Positions 1-7,015 of a stretch of 7,180 nt of DNA are shown piece after piece (within the stretch, counting starts at the first letter, position 1; the number at the start of each line of letters is the position of its first letter). The translations under genes and the position numbers were made by a program. The DNA comes from Lachnospiraceae bacterium UBA7480 (GTDB lineage Bacteria; Bacillota; Clostridia; Lachnospirales; Lachnospiraceae), in NCBI GenBank assembly GCA_002479655.1, contig DLOQ01000071.1, positions 932 through 8,111 on the forward strand, written 5' to 3'. The notes under the pieces were generated by a model. That model searched no databases. It had not been told where the DNA came from and was given only the letters and a program-made list of their open reading frames with translations.

Positions 1-829
1 TTCCGGCGATCTTTACCATCGCGTCCCTGAATCTGTCCGGCGTCACATCATACACCGTCCTTCCATTTTCCGTTCTCGGAATACCGGCATTGGGATTGAC
101 AATCACGGGAACGGACGCATATTCCGCCAGTTCCTCTACAATACCCATCATCTGTTCCGGTCCGAGGCTGCAGTTGATTCCCAGCGCATCCACGCCCAGC
201 CCCTCTGCCACCGCTACGACGGCTTTCGCATCCGCGCCGGTCAAAAGCTTTCCGGAGGCATCATAAGCAGTCGTCAGAAACACGGGAAGGTCACAGGTCT
301 CCTTTGCCGCCAGGACCGCCGCCTTCGCCTCATAGATATCGTTCATCGTCTCGATCAGGATCAGATCCACGCCGTAAGTTGCGCCGATGGCGATCGTCTG
401 ATGAAAAAGATTGACCGCATCTTCAAAATCCAGATCGCCAAGCGGTTTTAACAGCTTGCCGAGGGGGCCGATATCCAACGCAATATAATGCTCCTCCGCA
501 GAAGATGCATCTGCTCCCACGCTCTTTTGGGCTTCTGCCTCCGCCACTGCCTCCCTTGCATTATCGATCGCCCGTTCCACAACATTCTTCAGGGAATACT
601 CCCCTTCCTCCTGAAACTTCAATGCATTGGCGCCAAAGGTATTGGTCTTTAAGATATTGCTGCCCGCCATGAGATAATCATAATGGATCTTCCTTATCTC
701 ATCGGCATGAGTAATATTCCACGTCTCCGGCAGTTCGCCCGCTTTCAGTCCTGCTGCCTGAAGAAGCGTTCCACAGCCTCCGTCAAAAAACACAAAGCCT
801 TCTTTCATTTTTTCCCGTATTGTTTTCAT
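1..829 (-). CDS. metH: Cobalamin-dependent methionine synthase, N-terminal part (homocysteine S-methyltransferase domain), cut by window edge
   Basis: Reading the minus strand from an ATG at 829-827 gives an open frame of 276 codons that runs off the left edge. It matches the homocysteine-binding barrel of MetH: a glycine-rich FFDGGCGTLLQ near residues 14-24, TNTFGAN at 62-68, ALDIGPLG at 117-124, IETMNDIYEA at 159-168, GINCSLGP at 217-224 and VNPNAGIP at 244-251. Cys220 in GINCSLGP corresponds to the first of the three zinc ligands that activate homocysteine; the other two (a GGCCG-type motif) would lie beyond the edge. Known family role: transfer of a methyl group from 5-methyl-THF through cobalamin to homocysteine, in the cytosol. 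The start is secure: GGAGGA lies 5 bases upstream, inside the end of hscC, whose stop is only one base away. The pterin and B12 domains are not visible, so a stand-alone homocysteine methyltransferase is possible. The adjacent metF and separate reactivation domain favour MetH, probably without its own C-terminal activation domain. Confidence 0.9.
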   Translation of the reverse strand, partial: MKTIREKMKEGFVFFDGGCGTLLQAAGLKAGELPETWNITHADEIRKIHYDYLMAGSNILKTNTFGANALKFQEEGEYSLKNVVERAIDNAREAVAEAEAQKSVGADASSAEEHYIALDIGPLGKLLKPLGDLDFEDAVNLFHQTIAIGATYGVDLILIETMNDIYEAKAAVLAAKETCDLPVFLTTAYDASGKLLTGADAKAVVAVAEGLGVDALGINCSLGPEQMMGIVEELAEYASVPVIVNPNAGIPRTENGRTVYDVTPDRFRDAMVKIAG

Positions 830-830
830 A

Positions 831-2519
831 CTATTCCTCCCCCTGTTCTTCCAGACACTTTCTTAAAGCGTCCGCCGCATCCATGATCTGATCCCGTTCA
901 CGGCTGTCAAGCGCAATTTCAAACTCCCTCATGCACCGTTCTATGATTGTCCGCTTCTGTCCGGTGCTTTCTTCATAACAGCGTTCCCCGCGAAGCAGAA
1001 GCAGCTTGTTCTCCTCCTGATCCCTGGGCGATATCTTCAGATAAGAAAGCTCCTCCAGACGTTTCGTGATCTCCTCGTCCGTCATGGTATTATATTTCCC
1101 TTTTATGATCTGTTTTTTCACCCTGCCGGTGGAAACCACCTTTACCTCCACTTCCAGAATGGAATTGATATCATAGGTATAAGTCACATCTACAGATTCC
1201 TCGCCACGGGGTTTTTTCGGGATCCGGATGTCCATCGTGCCGATCAGCAGATTATTGGCCGTCAGACGGCTTTCCCCCTGAAATACGTTGATACGTATCT
1301 TCTCCTGATCATCATGCAGCGTATAGAGCCGCTCCGTCCTGCTCGCCGGGATCACGGTATTGCGCTCAATGATCGGGCAGTAATGGCCGCTCTCAAAACT
1401 CCCGTCAGGCCGTTCCACGGAAACTTCTGTTCCCAGAGTAAATGCACAGACATCCGTCAGAATGATCTCCTTTACGTCTTTATCCCGCGCCTTCATGGCC
1501 GCCTGAATCGCAGCGCCCAGCGCCACCGCTTCATCCGGCTGAACCGATGTATCGGGAAACTGTCTGAACAGCTTCACAATAAATTCCCTGATCAGCGGCA
1601 TCCTTGTAGCTCCGCCCACCAGCACCACCTGATCAATATCTGAAATTTTAATATGGGCATCCGTAATGCTTCGCTGCAAAGGCTTTCTGATACGCTCCAA
1701 AAGAGGTTCGCAAAGCTTCTCATACGCCTTTGCGCTAATGCTTACCTCCTTTGTTTCCCCGCCTATCTTACACTTCATTTTGGGATTCTTCTTTTCTCCA
1801 AGTTCCCTTTTACAGAGTTCCGCCGCCTTATGAATGGCAGTCAGCGTTTTTGCATCCAGCTTATCAATATCTATCTCATTCTTCCTGATAAACTCCTGCT
1901 CGATCACCTCCGTAAAATTCTCACCGCCCAGATAATTATCCCCTGCTACCGCGCGCACCTCCAAAATCGTTCCGTACAGCTCCAGGATCGATACGTCAAA
2001 CGTGCCGCCGCCCAGATCAAAGACCATAAAGCGGGTATTCTCTTTCTTATCATACAGTCCATAAGTGATCGCTGCCGCCGTCGGTTCGCTGATGATACGC
2101 TCCACCTTCAGCCCCGCCAGCTTTCCGGCAAGCTTCGTAGCTTTACGTCGTTCATCATCAAAATACGCCGGAACACTGATCACGGCTTCCGTCACTTTCT
2201 TTCCGAGATACTCCTCCGCATCCTCTTTCAGGCATCTTAAAACAAAGGCAGAAAGCTCCTCCGGTTTGAATCTGCGTCCACCCAGATCGTACTCCTTCTT
2301 ACTTCCCATAAAACGCTTAAAGACGTCCGCCATCCGCTCCGGATGAAGCATACCGTATTCTTTTGCCGTCTCTCCCACCAGAATCTGTCCCTCCTCGTCC
2401 ACTGCTACCACGGATGGAGTCAGGTTCTTATGAAGCCTGTTCGGTATGATCACTGCTTTTTTATTTTTACAATAAGCTGCAAGACTGTTCGTCGTGCCAA
2501 GATCGATCCCTATAATCAT
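831..2519 (-). CDS. hscC: Specialised Hsp70 chaperone of the HscC type
   Basis: A 562-residue Hsp70. The ATPase domain carries IDLGTTNS (5-12), a lysine in FKRFMGS (68-73), [11 protein letters not shown] (144-154), [12 protein letters not shown] (166-177) and [13 protein letters not shown] (298-310). The linker region is [13 protein letters not shown] (351-363) and a substrate-binding beta domain follows to about 475. The C-terminal lid is short (about 480-562), and there is no DnaK-like disordered tail. Length and wording match the E. coli HscC subfamily (556 residues, recalled) rather than DnaK (about 610-640): compare LKEDAEE, ILTD.C..LG.EV, IIERNT, NV.QGE, YDIN..LEV and LKI.PRD. HscC is known as a specialised Hsp70 that works with DjlC-type J-proteins and is thought not to depend on GrpE; its clients are poorly defined. 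The start ATG at 2519 is preceded by AGGTGG. Upstream lies the palindrome gap and the J-TPR gene; downstream metH follows after one base. The gene looks intact. Confidence 0.93.
   Translation of the reverse strand: MIIGIDLGTTNSLAAYCKNKKAVIIPNRLHKNLTPSVVAVDEEGQILVGETAKEYGMLHPERMADVFKRFMGSKKEYDLGGRRFKPEELSAFVLRCLKEDAEEYLGKKVTEAVISVPAYFDDERRKATKLAGKLAGLKVERIISEPTAAAITYGLYDKKENTRFMVFDLGGGTFDVSILELYGTILEVRAVAGDNYLGGENFTEVIEQEFIRKNEIDIDKLDAKTLTAIHKAAELCKRELGEKKNPKMKCKIGGETKEVSISAKAYEKLCEPLLERIRKPLQRSITDAHIKISDIDQVVLVGGATRMPLIREFIVKLFRQFPDTSVQPDEAVALGAAIQAAMKARDKDVKEIILTDVCAFTLGTEVSVERPDGSFESGHYCPIIERNTVIPASRTERLYTLHDDQEKIRINVFQGESRLTANNLLIGTMDIRIPKKPRGEESVDVTYTYDINSILEVEVKVVSTGRVKKQIIKGKYNTMTDEEITKRLEELSYLKISPRDQEENKLLLLRGERCYEESTGQKRTIIERCMREFEIALDSRERDQIMDAADALRKCLEEQGEE
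835..843 (-). promoter_or_regulatory. Ribosome binding site of metH inside the end of hscC
   Basis: The minus strand reads GGGGGAGGA, with its last base 5 bases before the metH ATG. It is formed by the last sense codons of hscC (for Gln-Gly-Glu-Glu), followed by TAG, one base, then ATG. This arrangement suggests translational coupling, in which ribosomes finishing hscC help start metH. Confidence 0.8.
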
Positions 2520-2523
2520 GAAT

Positions 2524-2529
2524 CCACCT
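2524..2529 (-). promoter_or_regulatory. Ribosome binding site of hscC
   Basis: The minus strand reads AGGTGG followed by ATTC and the ATG at 2519-2517. The spacing of 4 bases is short but usable. It supports Met1, which places the invariant IDLGTTNS phosphate-binding loop directly after the N-terminus as expected for Hsp70. Confidence 0.7.
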
Positions 2530-2581
2530 CATTCTTTATTTATTTTTATCACACAATTGCGAAACTCTTTTTTGCAGAGTA

Positions 2582-2723
2582 TCGTTGTGCATATTGTAAT
2601 TCCAACGCAGACACGCTCTCGCTCCGTGAAAAACGCAGCGGGCACATAAAATGCCAAAAGACGGCATTTAAGTGCCGGCGTTTTTCAAAGGTCTGCTTAT
2701 GGAATATACAATATGCGCAACGA
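2582..2723. repeat. 142-bp imperfect palindrome between the J-TPR gene and hscC
   Basis: Nested inverted arms can be read directly. The outer arms are 2582-2604 and 2700-2723, pairing over 23 positions with one wobble and one extra base on the right. Next, GCAGAC at 2607-2612 pairs with GTCTGC at 2691-2696. Then GAAAAACGC at 2628-2636 pairs perfectly with GCGTTTTTC at 2678-2686. The innermost arms 2641-2655 and 2663-2676 pair with small bulges around the 7-base loop AAAAGAC. The main asymmetry is a 15-base unpaired stretch on one arm (2613-2627) against 4 bases on the other (2687-2690). No convincing target-site duplication was seen at the ends. It could be a non-autonomous palindromic repeat (MITE or REP-like), a structured RNA element or an enlarged terminator; the sequence alone does not decide. 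Confidence 0.85.
2628..2686 (-). terminator. Possible intrinsic terminator or attenuator at the core of the palindrome
   Basis: In the minus-strand transcript the core reads GAAAAACGC, a GGCAC...GTGCC stem with a TCTTTT-containing loop region, then GCGTTTTTC. A GC-containing stem followed by a run of five U is terminator-like, and the matching A-run would make it bidirectional. The internal loop of C against CGCT weakens the stem just before the U-run. If it works, it would cut or reduce read-through from the J-TPR gene into hscC-metH. No convincing promoter could be read in 2520-2580, so complete termination would leave hscC-metH without an obvious start of transcription. Confidence 0.45.
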
Positions 2724-2750
2724 AAGCATGTCTGTAATGATTCGATCAGG

Positions 2751-5700
2751 CTATTTTTTCAATCTGTCGATCATGATCAGCAGCTGCTGCGCCAGTGTAT
2801 TATTACCGCGGTAGCAGCATCGATTGGATTCCTCGCAGAGGATACGCGCCTTTTCCATATCGCCTTCCTGATAAGCCAGCCGCGCCATGGCTTCTTTCAT
2901 TTCCGTACAATCCTCTTCGCTGCACCAGTAACACATACAACCCCGCTGCATTTTCTCCACATATGTATATGCCAGTTCTGTCTTGCCGGAATAAAACGCA
3001 TACAGAAAATAGTTATACAATTTCTGTCTTGCCCCGGTCGTCATCCTGTCGATCAGCTCTTCTTTGGAATATTCCAGATCGGTACACTCCTGAAACGACT
3101 TATCCAGATACCTGCGATAGATCCCTGCATATTTTCTGGCATTTTTCATATCGCCCGCATAGTAATAAGCGATCATCATATTCTCCACCAGATCCTCTGT
3201 ATTATCAAATGTTTTCATTTTTTTCGTCATCTGATAAATCTTCTCATAATGCATGAGCGCAGTTTCATATTCCGCCATGTGAAAATAAATATCAGCCAGC
3301 TTGAACCTAAGATCCATCCTGTCTTCCGGCGGATCGTTATCCTGCTCCGATTCCTCCAGTATCCATGCCGCTGTCCGATCCAGATATTTATTAACATACC
3401 TGCCGGCCTCTCCGGCGGAAGGATACAAGCTCCAGATCTCATAGATATCCTGAATACGGCTGACCTCGTCAGAAAGCTTCTCACAATGCCTTTGCGTCAC
3501 ATCAATGCTTCCATACTCCTTCTTAATCCAGTTCAGCGCCTCCTTGATATGTCCCTGCTGCGCTTCCACATATGCCAGACTTTCCAGGCATTTTTTATGT
3601 TCCTCCTCTTTGATAAGCTCCTTAGCAAGCTTCTTCAGGCAGCGGATACCGTTCTCATAATCTCCTTTACGCAGATAACAGTTCAGGATCTTTCCAATGC
3701 AGTACTCATTATCTTCATTAAATCTTTGTTTTGTATGGATGCTTTTCAGATAACATTCGATCGCCTCATCAAGCCGCCCCATTGTGCGAAGGATATCCGC
3801 TTTCGTGAACCACAGTCCGCTTTTTCCTTCCCCCTCAAAGCTTTTGTCGATATCCTCCAACGCTGTCTCATACTCCCGCATGTAATAATGGATCTTTGCT
3901 TTTCTCCAGTAATTCCAAGGTACGATGCCGTTCTCTTCATCTTCCTGTATGAAGTATTCCAGCACTTTTTTCCCATATTCCGGCTGATAAGCGCGTACAA
4001 ATTTACGCAGATAGACCCAGCCGATCCGCCAGTAATCCTTTGGACTCTTTGTATCACACTCTACCGACTTTTGAAAATAAGCGATCGCTTCATTATACTT
4101 TCCGGCGTTTTCTTTGATCCTTCCAAGATAAATATACACCCATACAAATGTCATACCCCTGTCTTCGCAAGCCTTCAGATAATGATATGCCTTTTTGTCA
4201 TCATTCTTATGGATATGATATAACCGTCCGATATAATACATCTTGGAAACATCATCCGCAAGGCGTTCTGATTCCAAAATATACCGCAGTGCGGCATCTC
4301 TGGTGGATTTCCCGCTGAGATACTCGTCCTCGTTCAGACGGTATCGGTTCATAAGCGCTTCAGCAATCAGCTCCTTCGGCGCCTTTTCCTTCTTCATACG
4401 CCGGATTACCTGATCTGCATAATCATCTGCCGCCTGCCACTCCTCAGGCGTTTTTACCAGTCCGTTCTTCGTTTCCATGCGCAGCGCCATAAGCTGATAG
4501 CTTTCTACTCCCGCCTCATCCGCCTGCCTGAAGATATTTTCAGCATCCTTGTACTGACGGTAAGCAATAAATACTCTGGCGGCACGCTCATAGATCTCCG
4601 GATTGCCGTTATATAGCCGCTTTGCCTGATAAAAGGTATCAATGACTTCCTGTGCCATACGCAGCCCTTCATACGCTTCCTGCAGAAAAAAATAAGCCCA
4701 GTAAAAGTTCTGATCCAGCTCCCTTATCTTCTCACAGACAGCCGCCATGCTTTGGTGGTCCTTCGCCTCCTTATACAGCATCACCTTGCTCATATAATGG
4801 TTAAGGTTTTCCGGTTCCAGTTCTATAGCATGATCCAGAGACTTTTCCGCCAGTTCAAAATAGCCTTTCCCTTCTTCTTCCTCACGGTGTAAAAAATAAA
4901 GATGTGACCATGCGCCGCCCTCCATACGGCAGATATCCGCCATCTGTGTTTGGGCATCCTCCGGTTTCTCCTCTTCCAGACATCCGCGCCAGCTCTTTGT
5001 TTCCCGGATCGTCTCATGATATTCCTGACTCAGATAATTTATGGAAGCGGAAAGTTTATGCCACCATACGGTATCCGGGCAGTACTTTGGATGCGCCTCG
5101 AAAAACGCCTGCGCATCCTTACTCCTTCCCGCCTGAATATAACTCCATCCCAGATCTTTTGCATCCTCCGGCGAAAGATGATCGGCATCCTTTTCAAATT
5201 CCTCAATAGCTTTTGGCAGCACTTCCTCCAGAAACTTTGTCAGCTCCTCCACATTTCTGAGTCCCCTTGCCTTTACCGCCAGCCTGCGCGCCTCCTTCCA
5301 ATCCTCCTGATCCCTGCGGATCATCGCCATCCCAAAAAGCGCATCAAAACGGTAATAATCGCTTGTCAAATGTTCTTCATTTAGATATTTGTCAAAGATC
5401 TCTTCTGCTTCTCCGGACTGTCCCAGTCTGTACAGACCTGTTGCTCCATGGATCTGTATTGCCTCACTATCCGGATAACGCCCTATCAGCTCCCTGTACT
5501 GTTTCAGCGCCTCCTCGTTTTTCCCTTCCTCCTGCCAAAGCTTTGCCCATTCAAGCTTCAGCCATGGATGCCCTATCTTATATAATGTAAGACGTTCCAG
5601 CTTCTCCCGCCTCTTTTTCAGATCATCCAGCTCATGCTCCGCTACCTGATTGATATACTCATTATAATCCCATATAAACCCATCATAATCTGCATCCCCC

Positions 5701-6290
5701 GCACCTTCCAGCGCCTCAAACCAGAAATCCGAAGTCCCCTCCTTATCCTCAATCTTCTTCACCATATGCTCCACAAAACCCATGGGAAGATGTTCCTCAA
5801 ACTCCCGCCTGTTTTCCCGAATCAGGAAGGTATGATCCAGCATCTGCCAGATTGCAGCAGGAAGACGGAATTTCTTTGAAAGCTCCTCAAATAAGCACCA
5901 TTTAACGGCTTCTCCCTCGTCAAGAGAATCAATCACAGGGTCCGCCAGCAGCGCCTCCCATTCCTTCGGATCGATCCTTCTTAAGATAGACGCATAGAGC
6001 TGATCAAACCTTATCATAAAACGGCCAACCGCACTATCTGCTTCCAGACCCGAACGTGTTATGTTGTTTTTTTCATCTGCTTCATCCGGCGTATCGGTAT
6101 AGGCTGACGCCTCCTCGTAAGCTGCCCTGAGACGTTTGAAGCCTTCCGGATCGTCTTCCGGATTCACAGACGCCAAAAGTCCATGGTAAGCGTTTCTGAT
6201 CGCCGTCAGATCCTTCGTCCGATCCAGATGCAGGATAGCGAAGCACTCTTTGATACGGATGTCCTGTTCTTGTTCCGAATGACTATGCAT
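2751..6290 (-). CDS. Large J-like domain and TPR protein, probable co-chaperone partner of HscC
   Basis: A 1179-residue soluble protein with no signal peptide or membrane segment. Residues 13-64 form a J-like domain: helix ECFAILHLDRTKDLTAIRNA, then YHGLLASVNPEDDPEGF, then KRLRAAYEEA. The loop reads N43-P44-E45 instead of the H-P-D needed in classical J-proteins to stimulate Hsp70. From about 240 to the end it is helical with many tetratricopeptide-like units. The clearest are 719-750 (YIYLGRIKENAGKYNEAIAY), 793-820, 825-853, 862-890, 994-1024 and 1034-1063; less regular ones lie near 243-300 and 470-595. The last 63 residues hold a cysteine cluster. Known context: hscC in E. coli lies near J-like proteins DjlB and DjlC, of which DjlC acts with HscC. 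The domain plan and the neighbouring hscC support the same partnership here, with the TPR array probably binding client or partner proteins. The start has GGAGGAG 7 bases upstream, 17 bp after the reactivation-domain gene, suggesting one operon. The client is unknown. Confidence 0.85.
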   Translation of the reverse strand: MHSHSEQEQDIRIKECFAILHLDRTKDLTAIRNAYHGLLASVNPEDDPEGFKRLRAAYEEASAYTDTPDEADEKNNITRSGLEADSAVGRFMIRFDQLYASILRRIDPKEWEALLADPVIDSLDEGEAVKWCLFEELSKKFRLPAAIWQMLDHTFLIRENRREFEEHLPMGFVEHMVKKIEDKEGTSDFWFEALEGAGDADYDGFIWDYNEYINQVAEHELDDLKKRREKLERLTLYKIGHPWLKLEWAKLWQEEGKNEEALKQYRELIGRYPDSEAIQIHGATGLYRLGQSGEAEEIFDKYLNEEHLTSDYYRFDALFGMAMIRRDQEDWKEARRLAVKARGLRNVEELTKFLEEVLPKAIEEFEKDADHLSPEDAKDLGWSYIQAGRSKDAQAFFEAHPKYCPDTVWWHKLSASINYLSQEYHETIRETKSWRGCLEEEKPEDAQTQMADICRMEGGAWSHLYFLHREEEEGKGYFELAEKSLDHAIELEPENLNHYMSKVMLYKEAKDHQSMAAVCEKIRELDQNFYWAYFFLQEAYEGLRMAQEVIDTFYQAKRLYNGNPEIYERAARVFIAYRQYKDAENIFRQADEAGVESYQLMALRMETKNGLVKTPEEWQAADDYADQVIRRMKKEKAPKELIAEALMNRYRLNEDEYLSGKSTRDAALRYILESERLADDVSKMYYIGRLYHIHKNDDKKAYHYLKACEDRGMTFVWVYIYLGRIKENAGKYNEAIAYFQKSVECDTKSPKDYWRIGWVYLRKFVRAYQPEYGKKVLEYFIQEDEENGIVPWNYWRKAKIHYYMREYETALEDIDKSFEGEGKSGLWFTKADILRTMGRLDEAIECYLKSIHTKQRFNEDNEYCIGKILNCYLRKGDYENGIRCLKKLAKELIKEEEHKKCLESLAYVEAQQGHIKEALNWIKKEYGSIDVTQRHCEKLSDEVSRIQDIYEIWSLYPSAGEAGRYVNKYLDRTAAWILEESEQDNDPPEDRMDLRFKLADIYFHMAEYETALMHYEKIYQMTKKMKTFDNTEDLVENMMIAYYYAGDMKNARKYAGIYRRYLDKSFQECTDLEYSKEELIDRMTTGARQKLYNYFLYAFYSGKTELAYTYVEKMQRGCMCYWCSEEDCTEMKEAMARLAYQEGDMEKARILCEESNRCCYRGNNTLAQQLLIMIDRLKK

Positions 6291-6297
6291 AAACGAT

Positions 6298-6304
6298 CTC
6301 CTCC
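6298..6304 (-). promoter_or_regulatory. Ribosome binding site of the J-TPR gene
   Basis: The minus strand reads GGAGGAG, 7 bases before the ATG at 6290-6288, within the 17-bp gap after the TAA of the upstream gene. It is a strong site and fixes the start so that the J-like helix begins about 13 residues in. Confidence 0.8.
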
Positions 6305-6307
6305 AAA

Positions 6308-6985
6308 TTAGTTTTTCTCCAATCCGATCACCGCCGTCACTGACTTCTCCGGCGCCATGATCAGCGTATCCATTAAAGAAAGCCCTATATATCTCGATGG
6401 CTGCAATACGTCAAAAATCCCTTTCTGGTTCTCCAGCGCATAATCCCCATATCCCGGACTATACCGCGGATGCACCTGATATCCTCCGGCTTTTGCAGTT
6501 TTCCTAAGATCATCATTTAACTTATCACACAGGCTTTCCACTGCCGCCGCTCCTGCTGCCTGTAAAATTGCCGCTTTAGTCATAGATGTAAGCCTTGTTC
6601 TTCGAAGCAGACGGTCATATTCCGCCCCTATTGTAGCCGCAAACAAAAAAATCTCCTGACAGCCGCAAAGGTTTCTTGTCAGGTCATGACTGACCACTTC
6701 ACCATAGGGAAACAGGATCCTCCCATCGCCCTTCACATCAATCGGAAAACGTCCGTAACAGGCTTTGGGATGCATTACAGCTTCCGTCGATGCAACCGCC
6801 TCACGAATGTATCCCGTAATGACCTCTGAAGATCCGTCCGCCGGATCATCAGCGGGATCATTTTTCGTATCTGCATCCAGTCCCGCTATCCATCCGGAGT
6901 TGTAACCCAGATAACGATATACTTCTTTTTCATCAATCATGAGTTCCTCTTTGGGAGGGACATAGGTAATAATAGGAGCGTCCAT
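6308..6985 (-). CDS. Free-standing methionine synthase reactivation (activation) domain protein
   Basis: A 225-residue protein matching the vitamin B12-dependent methionine synthase activation domain, which in E. coli is the C-terminal part of MetH. Visible signatures are EVYRYLGYNSGW (21-32), FPYGEVVSHDLTRNL (92-106), FAATIGAEYDRLLRR (115-129), a conserved Glu in AAVESLCDKL (E150), HPRYSPGYGDY (172-182) and MAPEKSVTAVIGL (210-222). The R...GY pattern (R174, G178, Y179) corresponds to SAM-contacting residues of the E. coli domain. The known role is to bind SAM and permit reductive methylation of cob(II)alamin, rescuing oxidised MetH. Separate versions are known, for example in Thermotoga, so this is expected to act in trans on the downstream MetH. 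It lies 30 bp after metF and 17 bp before the J-TPR gene. Start choice is uncertain: the ATG at 6985 has only a weak site upstream, whereas Met16 (ATG at 6940-6938) has AGAGGA just upstream and begins right before the conserved region. A low-complexity DPADDPAD stretch sits at 43-50. Confidence 0.9.
   Translation of the reverse strand: MDAPIITYVPPKEELMIDEKEVYRYLGYNSGWIAGLDADTKNDPADDPADGSSEVITGYIREAVASTEAVMHPKACYGRFPIDVKGDGRILFPYGEVVSHDLTRNLCGCQEIFLFAATIGAEYDRLLRRTRLTSMTKAAILQAAGAAAVESLCDKLNDDLRKTAKAGGYQVHPRYSPGYGDYALENQKGIFDVLQPSRYIGLSLMDTLIMAPEKSVTAVIGLEKN
6938..6950 (-). promoter_or_regulatory. Alternative start with ribosome binding site for the reactivation-domain gene
   Basis: The minus strand reads AGAGGAACTC followed by ATG (6940-6938), which is codon 16 of the longer frame. 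The spacing is good for initiation, while the upstream ATG at 6985 has only AAAGGCG about 20 bases away. Starting here would give a 210-residue protein beginning MIDEKEVYRYLGY, close to where the conserved domain begins. Confidence 0.45.
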
Positions 6986-7015
6986 TGTTTTAATTACTAC
7001 GCCTTTTGCCTTTCA

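Noticed and set aside
683..886. A 67-codon plus-strand frame across the metH-hscC junction
   Set aside because: It is antisense to the metH start and hscC end, with no ribosome site or family resemblance.
1653..2240. A 195-codon plus-strand open frame within hscC
   Set aside because: It is fully antisense to the conserved Hsp70 ATPase domain and has no recognisable protein features.
831..2519. Calling the Hsp70 DnaK
   Set aside because: The length, short lid, missing DnaK-type tail and subfamily wording fit HscC, and there is no grpE, hrcA or canonical dnaJ nearby.
2520..2581. A possible sigma-A promoter for hscC in the AT-rich stretch before its start
   Set aside because: TGTGATAAAA resembles an extended -10, but no reasonable -35 lies at 16-18 bases upstream, so it was not listed as a feature.
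3227..3484. Short minus-strand frames inside the J-TPR gene (also 3746-4057 and 4823-5017)
   Set aside because: They are alternative-frame readings of the TPR coding sequence, rich in Arg and Trp as out-of-frame products are; the main frame is continuous, so there is no frameshift.
2343..4223. A 626-codon open frame on the plus strand
   Set aside because: It lies antisense to the start of hscC, the palindrome gap and the C-terminal half of the J-TPR gene. Its protein is rich in Ile, Phe, His, Cys and Arg without any recognisable domain, as expected for a shadow frame, and the genes beneath it are well supported.
6986..7015. A SAM or cobalamin riboswitch ahead of the reactivation-domain gene
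   Set aside because: The gap after metF is only 30 bp and has no stem-loop; any riboswitch for this operon would have to lie upstream of metF outside the window.
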